From contig JAANDG010000010.1 of NCBI GenBank assembly GCA_036852015.1, forward strand, positions 186,001 to 250,000: a DNA stretch of 64,000 nucleotides. The letters are read 5' to 3'. This DNA is from Pelodera strongyloides (lineage: Eukaryota; Nematoda; Chromadorea; Rhabditida; Rhabditidae). The translations under genes were made by a program, and so were the position numbers. Under the pieces are notes generated by a model that worked only from the letters and a program-made list of their open reading frames with translations, had not been told where the DNA came from and searched no databases. Below are positions 49,261 through 60,558 of the stretch, in pieces. Positions within the stretch are counted from its first letter, which is position 1; each line of letters begins with the position of its first letter.

Positions 49261-49432
49261 ACTACAGTACAGTTCACGAATAATTTATTCATTTTATATT
49301 TATTAATTTATAGATTATAAAAAATCTCGTTGGACGTTACTGAAATACTAGATGGTTTTTCTGATAGTAATTTATGTTGTCTGTGGTAATCGCTATTTAT
49401 TTCGTAATTAGTAGTCTTTTTAGAGTTATATT

Positions 49433-49775
49433 AAATCAATACTTCCCGAAAATACGTTCGTTGATTATCTGCTGGGAAGCGTGCGTATTTCTGAGTCGTA
49501 TAAAATCAATACCTCGAAACAGTACACTTATTGAACCTTTGAGTTGAGATGTGTAATTCTTAATTCTGAGTCGTGAAAATCAATACGTTTTATTCATTTC
49601 CAAAAGGTAAATTCATTGATTTTTTGGGATGCGTATTTCTGAGTTGAGGAAAATCAATACTTTCCAAAAAGTGCATTTATTGATTTCTTGGGATGAATTC
49701 GGAGCCGTGGAAAATCAATACTTTCCTAAAATTGTATTTATTGATTTCTTGGAATGTGTATTTCGGAACCTTCGA
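49433..49775. repeat. Minisatellite of 61-74 base units running into the end of the secreted-protein gene
   Basis: AAATCAATAC recurs at 49433, 49503, 49577, 49651 and 49712. Each unit also has an inverted TTATTGATTTCTTGGGATG-like partner and TATTTCTGAGTCGTG. Units are degenerate. The last unit overlaps the final codons, stop and AATAAA of the minus-strand gene ending at 49738. Confidence 0.75.
49737..49742 (-). terminator. AATAAA overlapping the stop codon of the secreted-protein gene
   Basis: The coding end reads CAA TAA AT on the minus strand, so AATAAA starts in the last sense codon. The hexamer comes from the minisatellite unit (TTTATTGATTTC). Another copy lies one unit further at about 49675. 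Confidence 0.35.
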
Positions 49776-52700
49776 AAACATCGTCATTTTCTGCAGGAAC
49801 TGGTTGGTCAGCTGCGACCATCGGTTGTTCTGAAATATTAATTTTTATTCAATGAAACAAGAGAAACAATGTAATGAATGAAACTATAGTTGAGAAAATT
49901 AATTTTCTGTATATGAAAAGTATAAGTTAACTAAAAGTAATAAAATTCAATATGAAGCCCTAGCTAAAATCATAATAAAATAAAGAGTCACTCAACGATT
50001 ATTTAGAGATTCATAATCCATTATTATTATTTTTTAATCAGTTAAATACAGTAAAAAAAATAGTAAATTGTACTGTTACTTATTAAATAAACTGTTATTC
50101 TGGGATTTTCACCGCGAAAGTTTCCAAACCCAAACCCACGCAGCTGCTATTGTGCAAAATGCGCTCTGCGCTGCAATGGCACGCGTTTGGCGAACTCCAT
50201 GTGCGCCTAACTTCCCCAAGCGTGCGCCAAATATAAACCATTTAGGCGCACGCAATTCAAGCTACTTGACCGCCGCGTTCTTTTGAATTAGTTTCATATG
50301 GTGATACAAGTCTAAAGGCGTTTGAAACTTATTGTAGTTTTCGTTGGATCGATGTGTTGCCAGGGTCAACTTCACTGTAAAGGAAGCAACTTATAATAGC
50401 AAAGCAAAGGAAGCGCTGTATTTACCTCCAGCGTGCTGTGGCTGTGGTGTCCACATCGTATGTATAACTTTGGGTGACCTAATTGCATTGTTGAAGCGTA
50501 TAGTACGACCGTCGAGGTGTACAGTTGACGTGGTCGTTACCTAAAGACAAATATTCCCTTTTATTACATTTTTACAGTTTAGATAATTATCCTAAACCGT
50601 TCGTAGTGCCACGCAACACTTTTTCAGTGTCATTGGTGCTATTAGGGGTAATACTATCTATTAGACCAGCATGAAGCAAAGTGTTGGAATACGTTTCAAA
50701 GCGGACTGAAGACGCCTGCAAAGCCCAATAACTCATTATCAGCGGGACATTTCTATCATCCTAACTAAAAAAAGAAGCAAATAAAGTTACAGTAATATAA
50801 GGAAAAGTGTAAAGGAAAAAAGTACCGTAAGCATTGTTGCAGAAACCTAAGAACTACCGTATGCCTTTTCATGCACTGTCCAAGCACAAATGAGTAAGCG
50901 GTTTGGGATATACACATCTATTCGGCAGTGTTACCGAAACACAAAGTGTGAAAAGTGAAGGTTCTCAGTATTTTGTTCTATAAAAGATGGGTATCGAGAA
51001 GTTTTGACCTCTTTAGATATTTCAAATAAAACATAAAACTCGCAATCATAACCTGCGTCTGAACTGAGAGTATAAACTAAAACCCAAACTATGTTAGCGC
51101 TATCGCGCTAACAAAGGATAAATTACTTAAAAGGTTAAAGCCGTATTGTACCTACTTTGGGAGAATTGCATGTGAAACGAATATCCTATGTATCCTAGCT
51201 ACTTTGGTGCCGGAAGTTTCGGACGGGCACCAAAAATTAGCATGGGATACATAGGAAATTTGTAGCTTATGCAATTTTCCCAAATTAGGTACAATACGGC
51301 TTTAAAACATAAACCCCCACTTCTATCCACACATCGACGTTGCCAGCTTCCTGAAGTAGCTCCGTTGCGAGTTCTGTTTCCAGATCCGTGCGGTCGTCGT
51401 AGTAATAAGCCTGAAGTCAAAAATGGCTAATAAAGAATTGAAACTCTGCGAGTGCGCCGCGAAGAAATTTGTGGTGTGCCGCCGCGCACCAAAAGTGCGT
51501 GCGCCCAGCCCGGGCCCAATCTTCGCCGCGCGGCAGTTTCGCACCTGGTGCTCGCCGCGCATGACCTGAGTTTCGTCACTTACGTACAGCATTACACCAC
51601 CGGTATCTTTGTCCTAGGTCTATTCTTAACTACTGCGCTATCTCTAACCTCCAGCTTTCTTTCCAAGCTTCAATCAGAAAAAAAGAAAAAAATTCATAAA
51701 AACCTTACATCGTCCGTTTTGTGATCGACTCCGGGCATCGATAGTCCAATCCGATAAACACATTCTTTTTCGCTATTTTTTAACACTAGAATGTGAGCCA
51801 GACTTTCGCATGTGCTGTTGCTCGTCTGCAAACAAAATTTGGATAAAACATTTTGTTAGGGCGAATACTGCTGTTGAGAAGAAGCAAAACGCAGGTTGAA
51901 GAAGTCACTGTAAAAGGTCATACCATCGAATAGACTACAATGACAAAGAAGAAGAAGAGAGAGAGAGTAGGAGAGAGAGAGAGAGTAGGAAAGAGAGAGA
52001 GAGAGAGAGAGGGAGGGAGGGATGCGTGATAGAGAGAGAGACTGAGACACAAAAATACCTTATTGAAGTGAATATATAGATTCAGATTTGCGAGCGAATA
52101 CTGCGTAAATTCCTCTTCATCGGCAAAGAAACGGGGTACGGTAATTGAAAGAGCATGACGACCGGATGGGCGTACTGTAGGAGGCGGCAGTTGCAGGGAA
52201 CCTGATGAATATTGTGTCATGTATTATATGAACATTATCTACCTTTTTGTGCCAGGAATACCTTTTTGTGCCAGGAATGCCCACTAGTGCACGAAAGTTG
52301 CCCACAATACATGTGTATGTTTGTACAAACCATGTGCCATTTTGCTAATTAGCTTGTTTTATGTGTTCGTGTGCCCATCCTCAAGTTTTCATCTTTTTTT
52401 TCCCAAATAACCTATAGATGGCACGTCTAACACGGTATTAGCTTAGTATTAGAAAAATGAATAGAATTTAAAAAAAAAGGTAAAATATAAGTAAAAACTA
52501 CCAATAACGTGGCAAAACGTGATTTTCTGTAGCTCCGTTGAGTTCCCTTTGGTTATTTTACAATCATCGGCTGGATTCTTCACGCACGTACAATTAGTAG
52601 AGGAACGAGCCGCACAAAACCTAAAGCAAAATGTTTTCTTTCATCCAACATCCATAGTTCGATAATGGTTTGTACTTTCAAATGTAAACAGCTTCTTCCA

Positions 52701-53452
52701 TTTATATTCCCTCGGGAAGTGGGGTAAGCACGGTTTTGACACTGCTTGCAGAATACCATACAGATATGGCGGCTGTAGCGTCCTGCCGCCACCGAATGCT
52801 TGTGGCGCTCAGTAACAGTAAGTGAAATAAATTTGTAAACTATAACGAATTTAATCACAGTAAAAAGGTCAAGTCGCTCACTACAAAGGGGGATTCTACT
52901 TGTAAACTGAACATTGGCATAGTGCTTTGCCTGGGAAATAATCAGAATCTCTAGTTTTCCATGGACGGGCCCAGAGGTTATGCAGAGCCGTAGCTACCCA
53001 AAACTATATAAAATATAAAATTTACCTGAATCCTTGATCACCGCAGCGCTTGCACTGTCGACAGTCGATTGTAGGAGAAGAACTGTTGTTCGGAACTGGT
53101 GGGCAGTACATTGTAACACATGCAGATTGAATTCTGCAAATAATCAATGACTTTAATTATTAGTAACTGTTTGCCTTTTTCATTAATTTACTTATTGAAA
53201 GGCGCCTTCTACTGTCGATCTTCCGTCGAGTTGCTTTCACCTAGTCCTAGGCGTCTAGCCTTAGGGTTAGGCTCAGGTTAGGTTTGAGCTGACGCTGAGG
53301 CTTAGTCGGAGGTACACGCTTAGGTTCTTAGGGATAGAATGGATAGAAGCCTAGACTGCCTAGAGTTAATTAGTAAATTGATTCATATACCGGGGAAATA
53401 AAACTCACGTTTGAAACATTGCTAGTCCAATCGCAATGCATAGCAGTCGCAT
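49738..53452 (-). CDS. Secreted Cys-rich protein, about 307 residues, family not recognised
   Basis: Minus-strand exons: 53452-53409, 53133-53026, 52620-52502, 52201-52059, 51825-51709, 51410-51321, 50715-50620, 50540-50426, 49829-49738 (TAA); phases agree at all eight junctions. The start MRLLCIAIGLAMFQT is a signal peptide encoded by its own short exon. Next come about 75 residues with 13 cysteines (CVTMYCPP, CRQCKRCGDQ, CTCVKN, TFCH), then a Cys-poor, probably beta-rich domain (HALSITVPRFF, YSLANLNLYIHFNK, ECVYRIGLSMPG), an acidic helix (DLETELATELLQEAG), and an acidic tail ending HIPRNQ. Several NxS/T sequons occur. This architecture indicates an extracellular or cuticle-associated product; function is not inferred. 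Exon 6 (donor GTGGGG) and exon 7 (donor GTGTTG) have weak donors but the frame requires them. Confidence 0.8.
51135..51304. mobile_element. Palindromic MITE-like element, family D
   Basis: Left arm TTAAAGCCGTATTGTACCTA then CTTTGGGAGAATTGCAT; right arm ATGCAATTTTCCCAAATTAGG then TACAATACGGCTTTAA. About 70 bases per arm. It ends directly before exon 6 of the secreted-protein gene (51321), inside the intron. The TTAAAG/CTTTAA ends match families A to C but the interior does not. Confidence 0.8.
51945..52045. repeat. GA microsatellite in the secreted-protein gene
   Basis: (GA)n with GTAGGAGAGA interruptions in the intron between exons 4 and 5, ending 14 bases from exon 4. Confidence 0.85.
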
Positions 53453-53810
53453 GGTTATTTTCTTCAAATAATATATTTAATATTTAATAGTATATTTTAG
53501 TACTAGGTGCGGCTCTTCTTGTCAGGTGCGTGTTATTCAGTTCTAAAAAAAGACTATTTATCTGAAGTACAATCAGAAACCTGGAGAGGTGGACTGAACT
53601 TAAACAGTACACAGTTAAAATAGAAAAACAAGTTATGTGTACCGGCACAAAAACATACGCATATCCTTGAGAGTGTTTGTGTTGGAGCGGGGTGTATATG
53701 TGTGTATGTAAATGTGAGAGTGTGTGTAAGAGTATTTCTATATACTGTATACATATAAATATATGTATACGGGAATGTATGTGCGCGTCAGTGCAAATCG
53801 GTAAACGTTG

Positions 53811-54266
53811 TTAAAGGGAGAGACCCACGAGAAAAATAATTTCTTCAATTTACTTGCACAGAATGTCCGGTATCTCAGAAATATTACTGTGGAAACCGCA
53901 TAAATTTGCATCTAGAACTCGCAGAGATATTCTATGCTAAACAGTTCGACCAGGTACCGTAGTCAGCAAAACAAAAAATAGTTTTTATGGTTTATATCCG
54001 TGCACTTGCATTCTTTTTCAACGTAATAATGTTCTAGCGAATATAGATCATTACTACAATTATAACGAGGCGTTTCCAACACAGGAATGCCCTAAAAGCG
54101 CGAAAATTGATCCTGAGAACGGTACCTGGCCGAACTGTTTGCCGGGGAATAACTCTGTGAGTTCCAGGCTTCAAACAATGTGGTTTTCACAGTAATATTT
54201 CTGAAATTCCGGACATTCTGTGCAAGTAAATTGAGGGAAGTTATTCTCATGGGCCCCTCCCTTTAA
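53811..54266. mobile_element. 456-base MITE-like element with about 150-base inverted repeats, family C
   Basis: Left end TTAAAGGGAGAGACCCACGA, right end GGGCCCCTCCCTTTAA. The arms share in inverted orientation ACTTGCACAGAATGTCCGG, CAGAAATATTACTGTG and the inner AACAGTTCGACCAGGTACC / GGTACCTGGCCGAACTGTT. The centre is about 130 bases of AT-rich DNA. A one-sided relative starts near 57359 (AAAGGGTCAGTCTACGAGG). Confidence 0.8.
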
Positions 54267-55107
54267 TACGTCGTATGATAGGATATGAACGAAAGTGTAG
54301 GCAATGTTTCACATCGAACGGGTAGACTTTGAGAGGTAAATTAAAAAACATAATACATGTGGTTCTCTATGAGAGCGAGGTCGAAATGAAAATTTCCTCA
54401 AAAAGACGCGGGATAATAGATCTTTTCTGACGTTTTCGCCGGTAGTTTTCTAGACGAGACACTAGGGAATATTAGGAGATTTAGGGTTGAAAGGTTGAAA
54501 AATACTGTGGAAATAGTACGGACTCGCGGAGACGGAAAACGGAAAATGCATCAACCTCCCGATCGTGTTAGAGTCACATTTTGAGGAAAAATAAAAATAA
54601 AAACAAAACTTGAAACGATACCAGTTTTAGGCTGTCTTTCAATTTCAGCAGAAATATTTCAAGAATGGCATTCGCCTACGTTGACTGTTGTGTTTTTCTG
54701 AACTTATTTTGACATTAATTTGTCTGTTTGTTTGTGGGGATTCACGTTACGCTTGAAATGCGAAAGCAAGATGTTCGTTCAAACTGGACTGTGATTATAT
54801 TGTGCTTGTCACAATAATCCTTTATGTGCATAGCATTGCAAAACATTTACAATTCTTACAAAATTAGACACCATAAAACGATAACTCATCAACACATTTA
54901 TTAGAATAATAATAAAACATAAAAAGCGTTTATATAAAAGTAGATTAGAGTATCAAAAACGAGATCAATACTTGATAAAATTTCGAATGCATACATTATT
55001 TTTCTAATCTAAAAAGCGATTTTTATATTCCTGTAGCTCACCAATATTTCTATTACAGTAGAATGTATATGATTAATATTTATGCAAATGGATAGCTTTT
55101 GATTGAT
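54267..55107. other. AT-rich interval before the luqin-like gene
   Basis: No exon seen. It includes a minus-strand AATAAA (54896-54901) about 207 bases past the stop at 55108, a candidate polyadenylation signal for the neuropeptide gene. Confidence 0.5.
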
Positions 55108-55900
55108 TTACTGACTATTGCCGAATGCGTACGGGACGCACGCCAATTCTTCGCCAAGGTTGCGGCAGAGCAGGAGTTCTGCAAAAATGATTAGTTGTAG
55201 TGAGTTTGGGGTGTAGAACCACGGTCGCAGGGTTACTTAGCGAAATCTTTCCCACTAAGCACGAAGCTAACGCATAAAAAAGTCCGTGCGCCCGGTGCGC
55301 ACATGCGAAAAAACGGTGTGCAATTCCAGTTGGCGCACTTGTGGCGCACCGCAAAATTTGCGCCACAGGTGAGCCACATAGTCATACTATACCAAAACTT
55401 ACCGTTCATTTCTGGTTGATAGTCCACAGGCGCTTCAATATTCATCGATCGTTTGCCGTATCGTGAGAGCAATGGTCCTGACCGCTTGCCGTACCGCGAC
55501 AAAACGGCACGACCTGAAAGCGGATCAACAAATTAGGAAAATCAATTAGAGAAGCTTAGAGAACAGTAACATTATTCTAATAGTAACAAACACATACGAC
55601 CATGCACAATAAACAAACTACGTGGCCCTGTTTAGTAAATGTAAGAAGGGAAGTTTAGTAAATAAAGATTTCCACCGGCCGTCATAACCAAGATAATCCC
55701 GTCACGCTTATTAAATTCGAAAACGTACATGTACATTTATGTACATGTACATTGAAACCTGTATATATCACACCATACCTACCGTATCTTGACAGAAGCG
55801 TGGGACTTCGCTTGTCTGACTCTGGCGCCAGTTCCTGTGCCGAAATTGCGGCGAAAACGCTCAGCAAACATGCGAGAAACAGGACAATACGCATCAACAT
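55108..55900 (-). CDS. lury-1: Luqin/RYamide neuropeptide precursor (LURY-1 type) with three peptides
   Basis: Minus-strand exons: 55900-55783, 55513-55403, 55178-55108 (TAA); 300 coding bases, 99 residues. Residues 1-21 (MLMRIVLFLACLLSVFAAIS) are a signal peptide. KR at 30-31 then releases SPTLLSRYG; a single Arg separates it from AVLSRYG-KR; then SGPLLSRYG-KR. Each peptide ends RYG, giving C-terminal RYamide after amidation. The tail after the last KR ends LLLCRNLGEELACVPYAFG, with the cysteine pair characteristic of luqin/RYamide precursors. C. elegans LURY-1 yields two such peptides that control feeding, egg laying and lifespan through NPR-22. The first intron splits the amidation-Gly codon of peptide 1. 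An acceptor lies 23 bases upstream of the ATG. The open frame continues upstream of this ATG, but only across the acceptor. Confidence 0.95.
55240..55382. repeat. GGCGCAC-rich patch in the luqin-like gene's second intron
   Basis: Contains GTGCGCCCGGTGCGCACATG and GTTGGCGCACTTGTGGCGCA C within 100 bases. Similar patches: 1800-1935, 13230-13350, 15940-16040, 24555-24680, 50155-50265, 51440-51560, 56860-56920, 62310-62370 and 63120-63225. Patches vary in order and strand and have no clear ends. Confidence 0.6.
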
Positions 55901-55920
55901 TGTTCCAACAATTAACTTGT

Positions 55921-55932
55921 TACCTGAAATGA
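55921..55932 (-). promoter_or_regulatory. Splice acceptor upstream of the luqin-like start (trans-splice candidate)
   Basis: On the minus strand GCTCATTTCAG|GTA, 23 bases before the ATG at 55900. No donor exon is visible upstream, so spliced-leader addition is likely. Confidence 0.5.
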
Positions 55933-56424
55933 GCAAAATTATAATTCTTACATTGGCATTACTCTTTCTCCGAACGGATCAGCTAACGACGAAACACTGC
56001 AGTAGACCGAAAATGATGGGGGATAATGTTTGTACAATATATGTGCAAAGTTGGACATACAATCATGATCGTATTGACAAATATTCGCTCCTAGCGTATT
56101 TTACTAACATCGTTGGGCTTTGGGCAAGCACCGGGTTACGGTAGAAATAAAGTTTGTAATAAAGGTAGAGCTAAGTTAAAGAACAGACATAGATCGTACG
56201 TACCGTACCTTAACTGTATCAGTCACCTCATTTGATACAGAATAAAAGAAGGTTTTGGGTGTAACTCATAGTCACATAGAGTGATAGAGTAACTCAAGCA
56301 TTGCCTGAGCTCTATCCAAAAATTGACAGAAATATCCAAAAGTGCGGCAAGCACGTGCCATACTACGGTAGCACACAGTAAAGAGGAAAGCGGAATAACT
56401 ACCCAGACCACAGAAAAACCGTCT

Positions 56425-56575
56425 GCAGCCGGTCGCTGACCATTTGGTGACCATGTAGTGACCAGTTGACAACGGTTTTTGAGAAAATTTGGTCGCAACA
56501 AGGTCACCAAGTGGTCATCAAATGCTTCAGCGCTCGGAAAAACCGGGAACCGTCGTCAAATGTTTCCCTCCGTGT
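56425..56575. repeat. GTCACCAA-rich repeat, copy 2
   Basis: GCTGACCATTTGGTGACCAT, AGTGACCAGTTGACAACGG, GGTCACCAAGTGGTCATCAA: the same word set and order as the element at 4799-4975. Confidence 0.6.
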
Positions 56576-57848
56576 CCTATGAGGCAGAAGATCCTGGAGC
56601 CTTCTATTAGGTAAAGAATAATCAATGAGTCCGAATCTTCGAGGTTCGCCTTGCTATGCTTTTGCGTATTAATTTAGGCTCGCTATTATTACAGATCTAA
56701 ATTTTTGATAAAGCAGGGGAGAGCGTGTTGGCCCGTGCAAAATGACGCCAACAATAATTATATTTGTGGATATTTTTAGGGACTGTGCCAGAACCTTCGC
56801 TTTTGGAATACATAGTTGGGCAGCACATCTACTAGTACTAGTGTGCCGCGTGTGGGCAGCACACTTATTCCTCGTGTGCGGCACTCGTTGCCATAATATG
56901 GCACACAGGTGGCGCGCCTTTGACTAATTAGGAAAAACGGAAGGTGGTTGCTCAAAATCCTTCCGCCCTTCTACACTTCTACCGATGACCACGTAAAGGA
57001 ATAGAACATTTCATATCCGACCGTCGATTACGTAATTAGAAACGGAAGTAAACGACAACAATTGCAAAAAACGTAGCAATTGCATAAACACTTACTTAGT
57101 TCTTATTGCTATCCACATAAAGAATCTAACTTCCTACAGCTTTGTTTACCCTAAACCTAAACGCTAATTTGCAGACCCAAATGTTAATTACTGAAAGCAA
57201 CATGTAATAGTCGGGAGTTCATATAGTTGCATGCTCCCTGTGGCGTGGTTTAGTTTGCGTACGTACAACAGCTATGCAAAGTTAATAATTAATAATGACT
57301 GCAAAACGACTGAACCAAAAAACGCTTCTAAAAAAACTTTTTACATGGACATGTTTTTCTAAAGGGTCAGTCTACGAGGAAACCTATTGTGAAATTTTCA
57401 CATGCTCTGGCTGAGCTATGCGAATATATCCTAGAGATCTCGAAAACAAAACTTCACCACTCCCCCTTGCAAACTAACTCCTAATGGTGTTAGTCTTACC
57501 ATTAGTACATTAAGAGAACATAGAACATCGAAACATCTCCTTGACAATAAATAGCAAAACGCGAATTTCCGCACAGAATGACGGCACGAATACGAATAAA
57601 TTGACGTGCGATTTTTTCAAGTATGCGGATGCCTATACTCTAATTGATAAAAGAGCCTACACTTAGTCTGTAAGGAAACACGTCATGGTTTTACCTAGAG
57701 AATTTCACCTTTTATCTAGATAGTTAGGAGATTTTATCTAGATAGTAGGAGAAATAAGGTCAAGTATCAACAATAACAATGAGCACATAGCCAAAATATG
57801 AAGTTGTTTCTCTGCGGAAAGATCTGCTGCACAAGACACAGAGTTGTA

Positions 57849-57938
57849 TCCTGAATTTTCTATGGCAAATATATTACGAGAACCTGGCGAGAATCCTGAA
57901 TTTTCTATGGCAAATATATTACGAGAACCTGGCGAGAA
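57849..57938. repeat. 45-base perfect tandem duplication in an open frame
   Basis: Two copies of a 45-base unit (starts TCCTGAATTTTCTATGGCAA). As 45 is a multiple of 3, the frame stays open and repeats PEFSMANILREPGE. The surrounding 61-codon frame has no other coding support. Confidence 0.9.
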
Positions 57939-58025
57939 GTCCCCGCAGGCCTCTTTATCTGTAGCTGCATACTTTTCTTCCTTGTTCGCTAATTTCTCGC
58001 CTCACATCACTTCGCTTTCACCCGA

Positions 58026-58191
58026 TTAAAGCGAAATACCGGCCGGTTTTTGAAACACATCGTGGACAACTGAATTCTTAGGTATTTACGCTAAAATCTA
58101 ACTCAATTTTTTATTCTAATTTATGTCCATTTGCATAAGCTGCATAAGAAAGCTGGTCTACTCGAAACGTTTCAGAAACCTTTCGCTTTAA
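58026..58191. mobile_element. MITE-like family A element with intact TTAA ends
   Basis: Starts ATTAAAGCGAAATACCGGCC and ends AACCTTTCGCTTTAAT, tips complementary. The interior is in the opposite orientation to the 22836 copy (TTTGCATAAGCTGCATAAGA). Confidence 0.8.
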
Positions 58192-58606
58192 TATATAGCC
58201 AAACGAGAAGCTCGAGAAATTTTCCACAAAATTTCATTTAACAGGAAGTAAAAGGAGGAACCAAAATATGTTGAAGCAGTGACCTTTAATGTTTGAAACT
58301 AAATATGTATAATATAGTTTGCCTAACCTTTCAAACATCATAATTTGCCTTTGAATTGGAAAATTGCTAGAAATTCGAGTAAATTTTTGAGTACTCTAAA
58401 CTAAACGAGGATCAGGTTTCTGGTGTTTCTCCTTTATTCGCGGCCAAAATGTTGCACTGAATTAGAATTTGTGCTAAAATTTAAAGTAAACACATTTTCG
58501 AAGTTATTTGATTGATAATGGGGTTTCCAAGTATCCCATAAGTCGAAAACCCCATAAGTCGACAAATAAAAAGTAAAAAGAGTTTAGTACGGGCAAAACT
58601 CATAAT

Positions 58607-58779
58607 TTAAAGGGAAATTCCGGCCGGCTTTTGAAACACATCGAGTACACAGCATTCTTATGCTGCGTATGCAAATGAACATAAATTAGAATAAAAAAAA
58701 AATCGAGCTAAATTCGAGCAAGCATAAATAGGTGAGAAATCCGCCCACGATGCGTTTACCGGCCGGTATTTCGCTTTAA
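58607..58779. mobile_element. MITE-like family A element
   Basis: Starts TTAAAGGGAAATTCCGGCC, ends CCGGCCGGTATTTCGCTTTAA. The interior has TTATGCTGCGTATGCAAATG. Only about 415 bases from the previous copy. Confidence 0.8.
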
Positions 58780-59046
58780 GCATATTTCAGAGCCGCAGTC
58801 TTGGCATACCCAAGATCTTTTCCAAAAACGGTCTTCAGAAACCCGAAAGAATTCCGGGAATGTTTCACAACGCGCGCATCGGACGACAGTAATGTAGCGT
58901 TACGGCCGGTTGATTTATATGGGGCAATGCATGTATCGTACTTGACTTGTGACTTGGGCTTCGGCACTTTCTTGAAATTCTCAAACGTTTAATCAGACAG
59001 AACTGCAATGTTTTAGCCGGAGCCAAGTGTGTACGCTGTATATCGG

Positions 59047-59205
59047 TTGGTATTACGTACTTTGGGCAACAATACTCCCATATGCTGTATGCAAGCTGCC
59101 CGATATTGGACGATTTTTTAGCCCAATTAGTATACTCATTTGCATACAAAATACGCAGTTGTCCACCGTACGCTTGAAAACCCGGATTTTATACTGCTTT
59201 AAAGG
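59047..59205. mobile_element. Degenerate family B element
   Basis: GGTATTACGTACTTTGGGCA at the left and ACCCGGATTTTATACTGCTTT A at the right are drifted inverted tips. The interior has CCATATGCTGTATGCAAG as in the 63376 copy. Confidence 0.45.
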
Positions 59206-60354
59206 ATCGCAATCACTTCAAATTCGTATTTTTTATTCGCTTTTCATTAATTGTTCAAGTATGTGAAGAAAACGACGATTCCAGCGCCAAAGTACGGCAA
59301 AAAGAACTCAGGGAGAGAAATCCCTGTTTATGACTTTTACTTATATACCGTAGTTTATAATTGCCCGTATAGAGTTTCATAATAAATACCCTGCAGTGAT
59401 AAACCACGTGCCAGGTGTAACACTGCAGGCTGTTCACTCTCCAAGTACCCCTGGCAATTGCATATATGCACCGGCGTCGGTCATTTATCAAAACTCATTC
59501 TCATTGATTTCTCTCCCTGAGTTCCATTTTATGTGGATTTTTATGGGCTGCATATTGTTTTATAAATCTGCTTGCATCTAATAAAAATCGAATAAAAAAG
59601 TTGATTTTGAAGTGACTGCCTTCCTTTAAACAGACATGACATATCAGATACTCATCAGAGCTCAACGACAAATCATATCTCAGAGACTAGAGAAGCAGAA
59701 ACAACGAAAACATTTCTAGTCACATTTAATTTAAAATTTAAATATTTGACCTATTCCCAACCAATTGTTGGCTAAAACCAGGTCAATTCTCTTTCCTGAA
59801 CTATCTAACTAACTATTATATCTAAAACTAAAAAAAAAATTTATATGTGCGTAATAAATTATTATAAGGTGTGAGTAGCCTTGACAAAATGATATTCTAC
59901 TATGATGATTTGTTATTAGTAACTTCTGCAATTATCAGTACATTCCTAACCAATGCGTGCACAAACAGGTTAATTCCACTTTTTTCGAACTATTCTAATT
60001 ATCTAAAAACTAATTAGGATAGTGAGCAGCCTTGGCATAATGATGTGTTGTCTAGTCCAACGCACCTCCCAATGCGGTGATATATTGTTTTCGTGTTCGA
60101 AATTAACTTCCCTTGAAATAATTAAAATACAACTAAAAGCCGAGTTTCCTGTTTCCCTAATGAGCCCTCATACACCACCCTATCAACATCAAGGGGAGAC
60201 GTGTGAAGGAGTTCACCAAAATATAGATTACCCAGGATCCCCAAAATATAGATTACCCAAAACCCAGGGAACTTATTACCTTACCTTAGTTTCTCTTTGT
60301 GCTCACTCCCAAAGGATTCCAGATGACACACAGACCCCTTAAGAATAAGATTTT

Positions 60355-60558
60355 TTCAAAGCGAAATACCGGCCGGTTTTTGAAACGCATCTCAGGCACA
60401 TGCATTCCTATGCATTTATGCGGAATGGGGTCTAATTGGGGTCCAGCTTTTATTCTAATTTTTGCTCATTTGCATATGATGCAAAAGAAAGCAGGTGTAC
60501 GCAATGCGTTTCAAAAACGGTATTTCGCCTTAAAAAAAGCCGGTATTTCGCCTTAAAA
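60355..60558. mobile_element. MITE-like family A element with a duplicated tip
   Basis: Left tip CAAAGCGAAATACCGGCCGG, right tip ACGGTATTTCGCCTTAAAAA. The right-hand 22 bases (CCGGTATTTCGCCTTAAAAA) are then repeated once more immediately after the element. Confidence 0.75.

Noticed and set aside
57844..58029. 61-codon frame containing a perfect PEFSMANILREPGE repeat
   Set aside because: The peptide repeat follows from a 45-base DNA duplication; no acceptor, promoter-like or homologous context.
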